A stretch of 64,000 nucleotides of DNA, taken from the NCBI RefSeq assembly GCF_004359215.1, contig NC_090615.1:7341120-7405119 (forward strand), read 5' to 3'. A program made the position numbers and the translations under genes. Numbering within the stretch: position 1 is the first letter of the stretch; every line of letters starts with the position of its first letter. This document shows, piece after piece, positions 1 through 8,960 of this stretch. The notes under the pieces were generated by a model. The model searched no databases. It was not told the origin of the DNA and saw nothing but the letters and a program-made list of their open reading frames with translations. The stretch is from Bremia lactucae (Eukaryota > Oomycota > Peronosporomycetes > Peronosporales > Peronosporaceae).

Positions 1-105
1 TTTAAACACCACGTACGGGTCGCTTTTGCCACCCATACCCATAAAACCAAAGTCACTTGCCGCCAAGTCACCTGCACAAATAAGCGTCACCTGCAGCGTG
101 TGCAT
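1..105 (-). CDS. C2-domain protein, N-terminal 35 codons only (runs off the window)
   Basis: The minus strand begins with an ATG at 105 and stays open to the window edge. The 35 residues open with a beta strand and an Ala-Ser-Asp-Phe loop, then read GGKSDPYVVFK, the signature Ca2+-binding loop 1 of a C2 domain, which binds phospholipid in a Ca2+-dependent way. It is a clear paralogue of the divergent gene at 518: both share VTLI near the start and KSDPYVVF, but this copy has a longer Gly/Met-rich loop before KSDP. The rest of the gene lies outside the window. Identification is from motif recognition. Confidence 0.75.
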   Translation of the reverse strand, partial: MHTLQVTLICAGDLAASDFGFMGMGGKSDPYVVFK

Positions 106-517
106 GCCGCTCATAATCACTTTCTGTCTCTTCGACGTTTTCCAGATTCGGAGTGCGACCCACACTACGATGTGATGTCATGTAATTATTGCCTTCTCGT
201 AAATAAAGAGCGGTATACTGCGACGGAAGCCGGTTCAGGAGGAATCTTATTATCCGGATTCATTAAATCAATAGATCCACGTTGTTCTACTACACCAACT
301 TATTTTCTATTCCTTAAACTGTAGCGCGTTAATCGAACAATCATACCATAGCTGTCATCGGAAGTTTTTTCAGTATACAACTTTTTTAAGTGCTGTATAC
401 AACTTTCATTTTTTTGGAATGAATCGTAATATTATACTGTACTGTGCACTTCTACACGTGAAATAGACAATTATTGCAGCTGAAGAATATCATTTCTCCT
501 TAATCATTGTTACCCAA
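106..517. promoter_or_regulatory. Shared intergenic region between divergent C2 genes
   Basis: These 412 bases separate two divergently transcribed C2 paralogues and so must hold both promoters. A pyrimidine-rich TCATTTCTCC stretch at about 490-499, roughly 20 bases before the ATG at 518, resembles the oomycete initiator (TCAYTYY-type). No TATA box is evident. An open frame at 100-324 looks non-coding. Confidence 0.35.
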
Positions 518-913
518 ATGTACGCCGTCCACGTGACACTCATTAAGGCTGTAGACCTACCGTCTGCCGACTTCAACGGTAAGAGCGACCCGTACGTGGT
601 CTTCCAACTGGCCAACACAACGCGCAAGAGCTCAACCATCCCAGCGAATCTAAACCCAGAGTGGGATCCTGAAGAAACGTTCGCCTTCATCGCCGACGAT
701 CCCCAAACGGCCGTGCTTGATGTCAGTGTGTTCGATCACGACCGCATCTCTAAAGACGATATGATTGGCTTCTGTAATTTGCCACTCGCTCCCTTAATGG
801 ACAAAGCCGAGTCGGAGGTGCTCATGTACGAACTCGAAGTGCCAGCAGCCCTCGCGAAACAGAAGCGCAAAAGCGCCATTATGCTCGAGATTAAGCTCGA
901 AAAGGAAGACTAG
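518..913 (+). CDS. Small single C2-domain protein
   Basis: The 131-residue product is almost entirely one C2 domain, a Ca2+-dependent membrane-binding module. The five expected Ca2+ ligands are visible: Asp18 and Asp24 in loop 1 (ADFNGKSDPYVV), Asp73 and Asp75 in loop 3 (FDHD) and Asp81. LNPEWDPEETF at about 45-55 is the usual second loop. The tail after residue 112 is Lys-rich and could add charge-based membrane contact. There is no signal peptide or transmembrane segment, so it is probably cytosolic and recruited to membranes. The ATG at 518 is the first in frame and lies just after the putative initiator. The gene is intronless and divergent from a C2 paralogue at the left edge. No partner domain is present, so a specific pathway cannot be named. 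Confidence 0.85.
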   Translation: MYAVHVTLIKAVDLPSADFNGKSDPYVVFQLANTTRKSSTIPANLNPEWDPEETFAFIADDPQTAVLDVSVFDHDRISKDDMIGFCNLPLAPLMDKAESEVLMYELEVPAALAKQKRKSAIMLEIKLEKED

Positions 914-1335
914 GCCAATGCATGTTGTCTATTGTGTAAACCTCAAAACTCGGCCGTTAGTAATAAAATAATGGTGCTTTATGTTGCAGCTTTTCTTGCA
1001 CGTGCGACTTGCACGGAAAGTGCTTTAAGCTAGTCGGTAGTTGTCATGACTGCTGAAGCATCCGAGAATAGGCAGTGCTTCTGTTTATAGACATGATAGC
1101 ACTGCTAGAAGCCGCGTCATCATGGTCTCGAACCATCTGAAAGCCTTGTCCCGAACGGCGGCTCCCATGGGCGAATTCTATCGATTCTATCGGTGTCACA
1201 TTGGCTTGACGGCTGCCACGTCGCTTCCCAACGCCTTAATATAGCGGCTTTCTTGCAAGTCTCTTTTTGTCTTTGAAGCAAGACGACGGACGTGAGTCAT
1301 AGCTATCTAAGCAAGTTTTCACAAGTTTAAAAGCT
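914..1335. other. Intergenic spacer, no gene seen
   Basis: These 422 bases hold the 3' flank of the C2 gene (an AATAAAATAATG stretch near 961-972 could serve polyadenylation) and the 5' flank of the Cys/His repeat gene. I see no coding or repeat signal. Confidence 0.4.
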
Positions 1336-2889
1336 TTGAAGTGCGCAACGTTGCCGGAAGGCATGAAGACTAACATTTCAAAGGCACAAACCAAGTTTCG
1401 ATCGAGGTGCAACGACGAATTCAAGCACAAGTTGCATAAGCTTATTACCGCCGCGTCACACTCTCCAGATGATACATACAACAATAATTCTTGGGTTTCA
1501 GGAGACTCAAGCGGCTCAGACGTTGAGCATGAAAGCGAAGACGCAGTGAGGGAGCAACTTGTGAGCGCCAACATGCACCCGTCATTGGAACATCTGACCG
1601 CAAAGCAGAGACGGGGTCTGCATTCGATATTTGATACAGAATGCAGCAGTCGAGATAGCCTTGAGCAAGTCGTCCCTCAAAGGCAGTTAACCGAATGTCG
1701 CAGTTGCACATGCAGTGATGCAAGTCGTGGACCATGCCTGCAACATGGCAGCGAACGGAAGTGCACCTACCACGGGTGCAAAAGGCACGTTGCTTCTAGT
1801 GGGTTATGTCGTACCCACGGTGGCGGGCGACGTTGCCAAGTGCCGGATTGTATGAGTAACGCTCAAAGTCGAGGTCTTTGCTACGTTCACGGCGGAGGAG
1901 GACGCTGTCAACGAGAAGGGTGTGGATCCAGCGCCAAGAAGGGGGGATTCTGCATTGCACACGGTGGAGGCCATCGATGTGAGGTGACGGGCTGTACCAG
2001 TAGTGCGGTTAGTGGGTCTCGCTGTCGAGCTCACGGAGGTGGACGTCGGTGTGCTGTCGAAAACTGTACAAGCAGCGCCAAGACGGGTGGTCGCTGCATT
2101 GCACATGGGGGTGGCAAGCGCTGTACTGTTAATGGATGCACTAGTAGCGCTCAACGCCTGGGACTCTGTAAGGCTCATGGTGGTGGACGACGATGTATCG
2201 TGGATAATTGCGCAAACAGTGCTGTAAGTCGTAGTCGCTGCATCGCACATGGCGGAGGAAAGCGGTGCGTCTTTGAAGGCTGTTCCACTACAGCTCGGAG
2301 GGGAGGCTTTTGCTTTGCGCACGGTGGACGATCTACGCCGTCGATAGCTTGCACTCGAACCAAACTACCGTCTCCATCTTCGACATTTCAAACAACGCCA
2401 GCGTCAGTGTCACCAAGGTCCCTTCCGTGGTCTCTTACCAAAGAACGCTCGATTCCTGCACTTACATTGCCTCCACGAAGACTGCTTCCTCCAATCAATG
2501 TGATGCTGACGGCCAACCGACCCGGAATTCGTCGCCGCAGTAGCCCAGTCCCTCCCATTCGGAAACCTGTTCTCTCGTTCGAGCGAAAAGATCAGTTGAG
2601 TCGCCGTAGTTTTGATGAAAGTCGGCGCAGTCCGAGCCAGGCGTGGCACTGCAGTAAGCCGGCGTATTTAAATTTTCAAGACCGACTTCAGACCCCTTCG
2701 CCATCTTCTACTCGTACAGGGTATTCGTGGCAGCGGCTCCAAGAAACGATTCGTCGCGAGTCTCGCGTCCACGGTATCACGAACGATGATGATGAAATAG
2801 TAACTGACGAAAAATTTAGCAGCAAGACGATATACAGATCTACGCATGGAAAAAGACAGACACGAAACTGTGATCCAGTTCTCTTGTGA
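1336..2889 (+). CDS. Cys/His 'HGGG' tandem-repeat protein (oomycete 'WRKY19-like' family)
   Basis: The 517-residue protein has three parts. Residues 1-135 are low-complexity and acidic/Ser-rich. Residues about 141-332 are eight tandem 24-residue units of pattern RC-x3-x-C-x3-A-x3-G-x-C-x2-HGGG, preceded by one degenerate unit. The C-terminal 185 residues are Ser/Pro/Arg-rich and probably disordered. Each unit offers three Cys and one His, enough for one Zn2+ site. Such repeats are abundant in oomycetes and are often labelled 'WRKY transcription factor 19' because part of plant WRKY19 carries them, but no WRKYGQK motif is present here. A nucleic-acid-binding nuclear role is plausible but not shown. 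The ATG at 1336 begins a frame without internal stops; no intron is needed. Confidence 0.8.
   Translation: MKCATLPEGMKTNISKAQTKFRSRCNDEFKHKLHKLITAASHSPDDTYNNNSWVSGDSSGSDVEHESEDAVREQLVSANMHPSLEHLTAKQRRGLHSIFDTECSSRDSLEQVVPQRQLTECRSCTCSDASRGPCLQHGSERKCTYHGCKRHVASSGLCRTHGGGRRCQVPDCMSNAQSRGLCYVHGGGGRCQREGCGSSAKKGGFCIAHGGGHRCEVTGCTSSAVSGSRCRAHGGGRRCAVENCTSSAKTGGRCIAHGGGKRCTVNGCTSSAQRLGLCKAHGGGRRCIVDNCANSAVSRSRCIAHGGGKRCVFEGCSTTARRGGFCFAHGGRSTPSIACTRTKLPSPSSTFQTTPASVSPRSLPWSLTKERSIPALTLPPRRLLPPINVMLTANRPGIRRRSSPVPPIRKPVLSFERKDQLSRRSFDESRRSPSQAWHCSKPAYLNFQDRLQTPSPSSTRTGYSWQRLQETIRRESRVHGITNDDDEIVTDEKFSSKTIYRSTHGKRQTRNCDPVLL
1759..2334 (+). repeat. 72-bp tandem repeat encoding the HGGG units
   Basis: Eight in-frame units of 72 bp encode the Zn-cluster repeats. 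They vary mainly at the residues between the second Cys and the Ala-Gly core, while the Arg-Cys and His-Gly-Gly-Gly codons are nearly invariant. The pattern fits expansion by unequal crossing-over followed by divergence under constraint. Confidence 0.8.
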
Positions 2890-3009
2890 AGCACACGCTA
2901 TTTAAAAGAAATTTAGGAAGCAGTGTAATTTTTGCAAATCAATATTTGTTCATGCATTAAATTTATCATGATTTTCTGCCATTTCGCTCTTGTGCTGTTG
3001 CTTCGTGAC

Positions 3010-4982
3010 CTACTGAATCGAGCAGTACGACCAAAATGACCTATTTTGGTTGCGCTGGCGAGACAAAATTGACTCCTGCGTAGCTACATCTAAGTGCCCG
3101 CGACCTCTAGCAAACCGTCGGAGACGAATCTCATTGTCTTCTCGGACTAAGTCGAGCTTGTCAGGGTTTTTCTTCAGATAGTTTTGCAATTGGGCCAAAG
3201 CTTTCTCGGTTTCGGTTTGTCCTTGCTTCTTATACTCCGACTTCGATATTAAATTGCTGTGACGGCCAGGTTTTTCAAAGTGATACCAAAAATACGCAAT
3301 CGTGGCAATAATTTCAAACATGCGCGTAAGTGATACGAGCAGTATCAACAGCATCGACGTTTCGGTAGATGAAGTGCTGTAAAGCAACAACGTCAAACCC
3401 GCCAGCTTTAAGGAACGCGAAACAATGAGCTGCAAATTTGTGAGTGGAGGCAGCTCATCGTTCAAATGGCCAATTTCTTCGATTTCGTCTTCATCTTGAG
3501 CTTGTATCCCCGTCTGTGCTGACGCCCCCCATTGATACCACCACACAAGCCCACAACCAAAAATGGCGAAAAAAACAAAGTAAAATTTTCCCAAGTGCGG
3601 CACGCCGAAAAGAACCTCGCGATTCCATAAAAAGACGAGGTACGAGATCGCCCAAGATCCGAGTCGATATAGACTGGGCATGATCACGAAGCCGGTAACT
3701 GGAAGCGCCACTGTTGCCATAGATAATAAAGTCGATACTAGCTGAGCGCCTGGTATCATCTTGGTAGTATTTCGAGCTTGGCGCTGAAAGAGATAAAGAG
3801 CGAGAAGCGCTGAACAAAAGATTCCTCCAGTCGCACCGAGAAAGTAGTGAAAAGAGCGCGAGCGCGAGAGCCATTCCGATAAATAAAACAACAGTAGGCC
3901 GAGAATAAAGTTTTGTGTGTATACCCAAGATAGATCTGCGATACAATCGAAAGAATTGTTAAAAGTGTGCACAAGAAATGGGACACGCAGGCAAGAATAC
4001 GCACATGTATAAAAAGTAAATTGAAAGTCAAACTGTGGCGTTGGAGTCATTAGAAAAGGCTGAAGGGGGCCTGCCACAGTGATACATGGAGCATGATACG
4101 GACTGAGCTTTAGCATGCACGAATTTTTAGCTTCCACTTCGCTGCACTTGATCGGACAGCCACCGACACAATCTTCACACGCCATTTTAGCTATCAACAA
4201 GAAAATGAAGTCTTGTGAGTGTTAAAAAAAGTCAGGATCGACAATTATGCAACGTACACGCCAAATTAAGAAGACTTTCAATCAAGTTGACGACAAAAGC
4301 AGGCAGATATTTTTCAAGCGTCGGAGTCGAGTCCGCAGCCTTAAAGACACTACGACAAAGCAATCCTGGGGCCCTTTATAATAGCATACTTACAAGTTAT
4401 GTATTGCTGACGTCTTGTAGCAAATACTCACCGTGCAAATGTAAAGCTCAACTTGTCCACTTTCGGACTTTCCACCACGACACGTAATTCGCTCCAGGCC
4501 CAAAAGACAGGCCGTAGCGGCCACACAGCACTCTGCAAGTACCACAGCGTGGCATTAATCATCTGAAAAAGCGCCTTCGCCTCGTGCGACTGGCCTAGCG
4601 TCTGAATCAGAGCAGGTTGTAGAGCGCTGTTTATAGAATAGTCGAATATTCAAAACCTCTTCATCTTCTGCAGTAATTGCGACAGCATATGATTCCTTTA
4701 CCTGTTCAAAGGATCCATGCGCATGCGTAGGGACGCATTCTTGTAAAAGCAAAAGGTGTTCTGGTGACCCCACTCAATCACTTCGCGCGTATCCGTGACG
4801 CCTTCGTCCAACCATCGGAAATGTATGCGGTCGGCTTCGGTCGCCACTGGATCATAGGTAGTGACTTCATTAACATTGATAAATCGATATTATCAAACTA
4901 AGGTCATACTAGAAGGCTTTGCGGTGGACTGCGTGAGTGCGGGCACGCAGCAGAGCAGCGCAATGGCCATCCGCAGTTGCAT
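3010..4982 (-). CDS. NEMP/TMEM194-like polytopic membrane protein, five exons
   Basis: Five exons give an uninterrupted protein of about 567 residues: 4910-4982, 4702-4864, 4432-4626, 4258-4349 and 3010-4190. The four introns are 45, 75, 82 and 67 bp. Each starts with GT (GTATGA, GTAAAG, GTGAGT, GTACGT), ends with AG, and joins in phase (1, 2, 2, 1). Exon 1 encodes a signal peptide (MQLRMAIALLCCVPALTQS). Exons 2-4 form a lumenal/extracellular-type domain. Exon 5 has five to seven hydrophobic segments from about residue 266 to 475. It then carries EYKKQGQTETEKAL near residue 493, which matches the conserved C-terminal motif of NEMP (PF10225) inner-nuclear-envelope proteins. The family supports nuclear envelope stiffness in animals; a role here is inferred. 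The gene is convergent with the HGGG gene, 120 bp away. The large terminal exon has no ATG at its 5' end, so it cannot be a whole gene. Intron 1 at 45 bp is the least certain join. Confidence 0.75.
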
Positions 4983-5296
4983 CTTTTAACGCTTTCTAGC
5001 GAATGATCAACGCAATGTGTAAATTGTTAAGAAATGGTGTGTCTCACACAACATGAGCTTTCATTGAATTTGATAATTTCTTATCGGTTTTTGCTAAAAT
5101 GAAGGGAGCTGGCATAGCCACACCCCTTTCGGTATAGCCACTCCCCACGTTTTGTTTTCATTGAATACAAATTACAGAATAATGACAACATATACTTATT
5201 TATAGCAGAGTCATTCCACTGATCGCAAAATCAACAGTCGCTCCTTTGAAATCGTCTTGAGAGACCCCTATCTGCTGGTAGGCGGCTCGGCACTTC
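4983..5296. other. Spacer between the NEMP-like gene and the transposon block
   Basis: This contains the NEMP-like promoter. Near 5110-5150 two short copies of a 'tatagccac-ccc' motif occur; their meaning is unclear. No gene seen. Confidence 0.35.
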
Positions 5297-5351
5297 TCGA
5301 CCTAGGATCATCGTGTTGTCCCAAAGGGAGAACACGATGATCCTAGGTCGA
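5297..5351. repeat. Perfect 21-bp-arm hairpin at a retrotransposon edge
   Basis: Bases 5297-5317 are the exact reverse complement of 5331-5351, with a 13-base loop. Recognisable LTR sequence starts right after the second arm, so the hairpin marks the broken left end of the LTR. Confidence 0.85.
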
Positions 5352-5609
5352 TAATTTTATTATTTCTATGAGAGTAATAATAAAAATTATTTCCTGTGAG
5401 AGAAAATAAAGAAAGAAGTACAAATTATTATATTTTATTAATTTTGACTTAATAAGTTCCAATATTACCAAATTTGTTAATATTGAGGCAACAAGACATT
5501 AGTTCTGTTGATTGGTTGATTTAAATTTATCAATCCCACAAATCGTTACAAGACACGATAATGCGGCGCGCAACGAGGCGCTCTTCATAATTAGCTATTA
5601 ATATATTAA

Positions 5610-6662
5610 GGGAAATGATATTGCCACCCGACTTTTTCTTATGGCTACCCGACTTTTTATTGCTATAACCGTTAGTACGTTCACCCCATTGGCTACTGTC
5701 TGGCATGCCTATTGGCTACTGTTTCGTGTCCCGTCTACACATGTATGTACAGTGCCCTACCAGACATAATGGAACGATGCCAGTTTTAATTTGTAGTCAC
5801 ATACAGAACCGCCTTTTTGGAACCACTCGTTAATTCTGTTCAGAGTTAAGTTCGAAATTGGCGGCAGAAATTACTTTGATAATTCAGTTAACTGCTAATA
5901 GGCCTATGGAAGGATGTGTGGAGGTTGAAAGGCAAAGGAAGTGAATTTTCACCCAATCGAATAGTAAAAAGTAATAAAACTGATTCCATCTGCATTTAAA
6001 TCTCAAATCTTGAGCGACCACATGTTGTCAACAACTGCGTCTCTTATTCCCGAGCAATCGCGCTTGAGCTTGACCTAGAACGGGCACTCATAATTCCTGG
6101 ATTTTTGCACTGGCCTGCCGTTTTCGTGGGCTTTGCTGATGTATTCTCCGTGGTGTTTGCAGGCATAGATCACGTCCTTCAACGGCTTGTCAGACCCTTT
6201 ACCAAAGCGGTGAGAACGAAGTTTCATCAAGTCAAATTGTTCCATCTCTGCGTGCTCAAACATGGCCTGTTATACCGCCTCGACTGACGGGTACGTGAGC
6301 TCCTGAGGATGTGCGAGAGACATGATGTTGACAAAGGGTAGTAGCGAAATTGTGAAGCAGGTTTTAAGTAGGGAGAATCTACGAGAAATTAAACAAAGCT
6401 TTGTATTCTGCTTCAAATTCCTCGCGTGGTAGGGGGGGGGGTTATATTGCTCTAGCCAATTGAATTAACCGTAGGTATATTATGTGCCTATGGATCCCCC
6501 ACGGGTACATGTTGTAGACGTGACGCGAGACAGTACCAATGGGCATGCCAGACAGGAGCCAATGGGGTGGACGTATTAACGGTCGAGTAGCAATTAAAAG
6601 TCGGGTAGCAATAAAAAAGTCGGGTAGCAATAAAAAAAAGTCGGGTAGCAATATCATTTCCC
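5610..6662. mobile_element. Non-autonomous MULE-type DNA transposon inside the LTR
   Basis: The element starts GGGAAATGATATTGCCACCC and ends with its reverse complement. It is flanked by the 8-bp duplication TATATTAA at 5602-5609 and 6663-6670. The inverted termini extend more than 100 bp and carry internal subrepeats of 'gtcgggtagcaataaaaa' (about three tandem copies on the right side). Long inverted termini, 8-bp duplication and the internal FAR1-like fragment point to the Mutator superfamily. It is 1053 bp and lacks a transposase core, so it needs an autonomous partner. Confidence 0.8.
6075..6263 (-). pseudogene. FAR1/MULE zinc-binding N-terminal fragment
   Basis: The 62-codon frame contains YACKHHGEYISK and later ECPF. 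This resembles the Cys-His-Cys zinc module of FAR1-type domains that precede MULE transposases. It ends right after the last Cys-Pro-Phe, so only the DNA-binding start of a transposase is kept. It sits centrally inside the 1053-bp MULE and is most simply a deletion derivative of an autonomous element. Confidence 0.5.
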
Positions 6663-6902
6663 TATATTAAAGTCACTAGATAGGATATCGTTACGTAGGG
6701 GCTGATATTTTGTACACAGTTTTACTTTTTCTTTCTACTAAAGCCTTATTATGGAGCTCTGGTAGCTAAGACTTCTTAGCTACTTGTAAATCTCATCTGC
6801 TCGTCAGTGTACGTGAAGTTAATCGAGGCACCTCACCTTTACTGTTATTAGTGTGGGTTGACTAGAATTGTTGTCAGTACTATCGAAAGGTGCCCCGTTA
6901 CA

Positions 6903-7075
6903 GCTTCAGTACTAGCCAATTAAGTGAAGGTGAGGTGCCTCCGAATACTTCACGTACACGATGTGGAGAGGAAGGTATAAAGTAGCCAATGAGTCTTAGC
7001 TACTAAAGGCCAATACTTAAGGCATGGAGAAAAAGTAAAGCAAAATTAATTATTTTAGCTCTCGCGTAACGATGC
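6903..7075 (-). repeat. Inverted LTR-B fragment, head-to-head with the left LTR
   Basis: Directly after the LTR end at 6902 the sequence turns round. It shares 'gaggaaggta', 'agtcttagctactaaagg' and the 'gagaaaaagtaaa' run with the minus-sense LTR at 37940-38477. The last ~20 bp of the LTR are missing, so two LTR 3' ends face each other across one junction. Confidence 0.65.
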
Positions 7076-7234
7076 TCTTATCTACTGACTTAAATATATC
7101 ATAAATGAAATTATGTATTGTTAATTCGTGTGGAGTTAGCTCACCTGTCACTCTGGTGAGATTCACGTAGTGACCCACCGTTGTGCATTTGATGCACACA
7201 GATGTATTCACATTAAAGGGGATGACGTCTAGCG

Positions 7235-7760
7235 TCATCTGCGAGCTGAGGCATTTAGAACAATACGTTCGCCATGCAGAGATGCACATTTACAGAGATG
7301 AATTCTACTAAGTATATAAATCAGTCTTAAACTTACTGTATAGTACACATTGCGCTCAAGAAGATGGAAAACCGCTTCCGTCACTTGTTTGTAGGTACAA
7401 GTTCGTTGGGTTTTGTCGCCTTTGGCGCCCACTAACTCACGCCTGAGCTCATCCGGAGTCTTAATGACGGACTCCGCCGCAGCATGGCTACGAGCCTCGG
7501 AAGCGGGCATTCGCTGTCCGAGCACAACCGCCTCAAACTGCTCCAACTGAGCAACATGTTTCTCAGGAGGAATGTCCAAATGCCTGGCCAGGGCTTGCTC
7601 ACCAAGTCTCTGCCGCAAGTGCTCAGCCACCATTTGAAGAGGTAGGGGGAATTAGACCAATCAACGTTAAGGATCATCCCCACTGACACACTCATTAAAA
7701 GGGTACTACTAGTGCTACGAAGTGTATGCGACCTCGCACTACAGCCCACACACTTTTAAG
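7235..7760 (-). pseudogene. gag N-terminal fragment, inverted
   Basis: The minus strand reads EHLRQRLGEQALARHLDIPP followed by EKHVAQLEQFEAVVLGQ, the same N-terminal Gag segment that lies on the plus strand at about 33990-34120 behind another family B LTR. With the inverted LTR piece at 6903-7075 it forms one inverted 'LTR plus gag start' block of about 850 bp. Confidence 0.65.
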
Positions 7761-7819
7761 CACAGCGAAGAAGCGTTTTCACCGTCTTCTCTTATGTGCA
7801 GTGAGGTAGCAGGCTCGGA

Positions 7820-8660
7820 ACGAGGCTCTCCACAGGACTGTTGAGACGCCCTCTGCCCGGCCGCATCAGCCGAGGCTCATTCGGATGGACCCGCTCAAGT
7901 TCGATGGAACTGCAGCGCACACGATTGTCCACTGGATTTTAGCCGTGGAGCAATGCGGTGTCGCGCAACTCATCGAGGACAACAGCCGGATGGTGTCGTA
8001 CGCCATGTCGCATCTGCACGGTAAGGCCTCAGAGTGGGCTTACTCGGCGCTTATGGCGGACAGAATGGCGTTCCCTACATAAGCGATCTTCAAGGAAAAA
8101 AACATTCGCGCCATGTACCAGCCGCCGAACAACGAAGTGTTGCTTCAGGCGCGCCTCTTTGGACCGCGACAGGCGAAGCGATCTCTGCAAGAGTATGTGC
8201 AAGAGATGCGCTCGCTGTCGGCGTCCATTACTGTAGGTCAGATCCCGGAGCACATTAAGGTGCCCATGTTTTTGAACGAACTACGGCATGGCCCATCGCA
8301 ACAGGTCCTTTTCAGAAAGGTGCCATCGACGATGGAAAAGGCAATCCAAATTGCCTTAGTTGAGGAGCAATCCTACAGCTGTGTCTCGGCGATAGCTTGG
8401 TATAAGCCGTCGGCCGAGAGGTCAGATGCCACTCCCTTGAAGTTGGGCAATGCAGACGTGGTCTGTTTAAAATGCGGGCAAGCGCGGCCATATGATGGCT
8501 CTTTGCTATGCCAGGGTCCCTGTTGGGGCGAAGACGCCCAGCAAGAGGACTCCCTACCCAAAGGGCGACGGCAAGAACTTGCGTGCGAGATGCCTGAGTT
8601 CTGCATCAACGACTGAGGGGTCGGGAAATGCAGAAGTGCAGTAGGGTCGAAATGCCCTAA
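7820..8660 (+). pseudogene. Ty3/gypsy gag, interrupted
   Basis: Capsid-type Gag sequence is readable from 7885 (KFDGTAAHTIVHWILAVEQC, MVSYAMSHLHGKASEWAYSA). A stop near 8081 divides it, after which the reading continues (MYQPPNNEVLLQARLF, IQIALVEEQS) to 8616. The nucleocapsid zinc knuckle is degenerate: CLKCGQ is kept but the Gly-His of the CCHC box has become Arg-Pro. It pairs with the gag at 33920-34970, which shares the same motifs. Gag packages retroelement RNA; this copy cannot make a complete protein. Confidence 0.7.
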
Positions 8661-8689
8661 TGATGCGGACTCTGAAGCTACCCCTAAGC

Positions 8690-8960
8690 TCAAAGTTGTA
8701 CAATGATTCGCGCTTGCGCATCATGTATGAGTGCCCAAAGACCAACAAGTGGACATCGTGGACGTGAGACAACTTATCTTACAGCAAGTCACGACATTTA
8801 CTGGCCATGCCAGTATCAATTCTTGCGCAAGTACATTCGTGCTTGCGAGGTATGTCAACGGGTGAAGCCCCGCCGTGTACCTCTTTAACCTCTCCCACTT
8901 CGGCAGAATGTTGGCAGTCCGTATCTATGGACTTCGTTTTCGGATTTCCCGAAGACGAAC
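8690..8960 (+). pseudogene. Integrase zinc-binding and start of core, truncated
   Basis: The frame at 8703-8886 reads SGHRGRETTYL, YIRACEVCQR, the second His and the Cys pair of the HHCC integrase zinc finger. It is followed in another frame by WQSVSMDFVFGFPEDE, the first catalytic-Asp strand of the core. The gag frame above is only ~90 bp away, so protease, RT and RNase H are deleted between them. At about 8960 the sequence switches to antisense RNase H. Confidence 0.65.

Larger units (their letters stand above)
5352..6902 (+). repeat. LTR of Ty3/gypsy family B (left LTR), split by a MULE
   Basis: The sequence matches the LTRs at 12674-13155 and 33197-33654: a poly-AT section with 'ttccaatattaccaaattt', then a domain ending GGTGCCCCGTTACA. 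The true 5' terminus (TGTAACG...) is missing and replaced by the hairpin. About 260 bp lie before and 240 bp after an inserted MULE (5610-6662). Orientation is taken from family B copies that have a polypurine tract on their left and gag on their right. Confidence 0.75.

Noticed and set aside
1336..2889. WRKY transcription factor
   Set aside because: No WRKYGQK or zinc finger of the WRKY domain; only the HGGG repeats that cause this label in databases.
4185..4200. A start of the NEMP-like gene at the TTG at 4200 or the ATG at 4185
   Set aside because: A typical splice acceptor (GTTGATAG) ends at 4191 and four in-phase upstream exons with a signal peptide exist.
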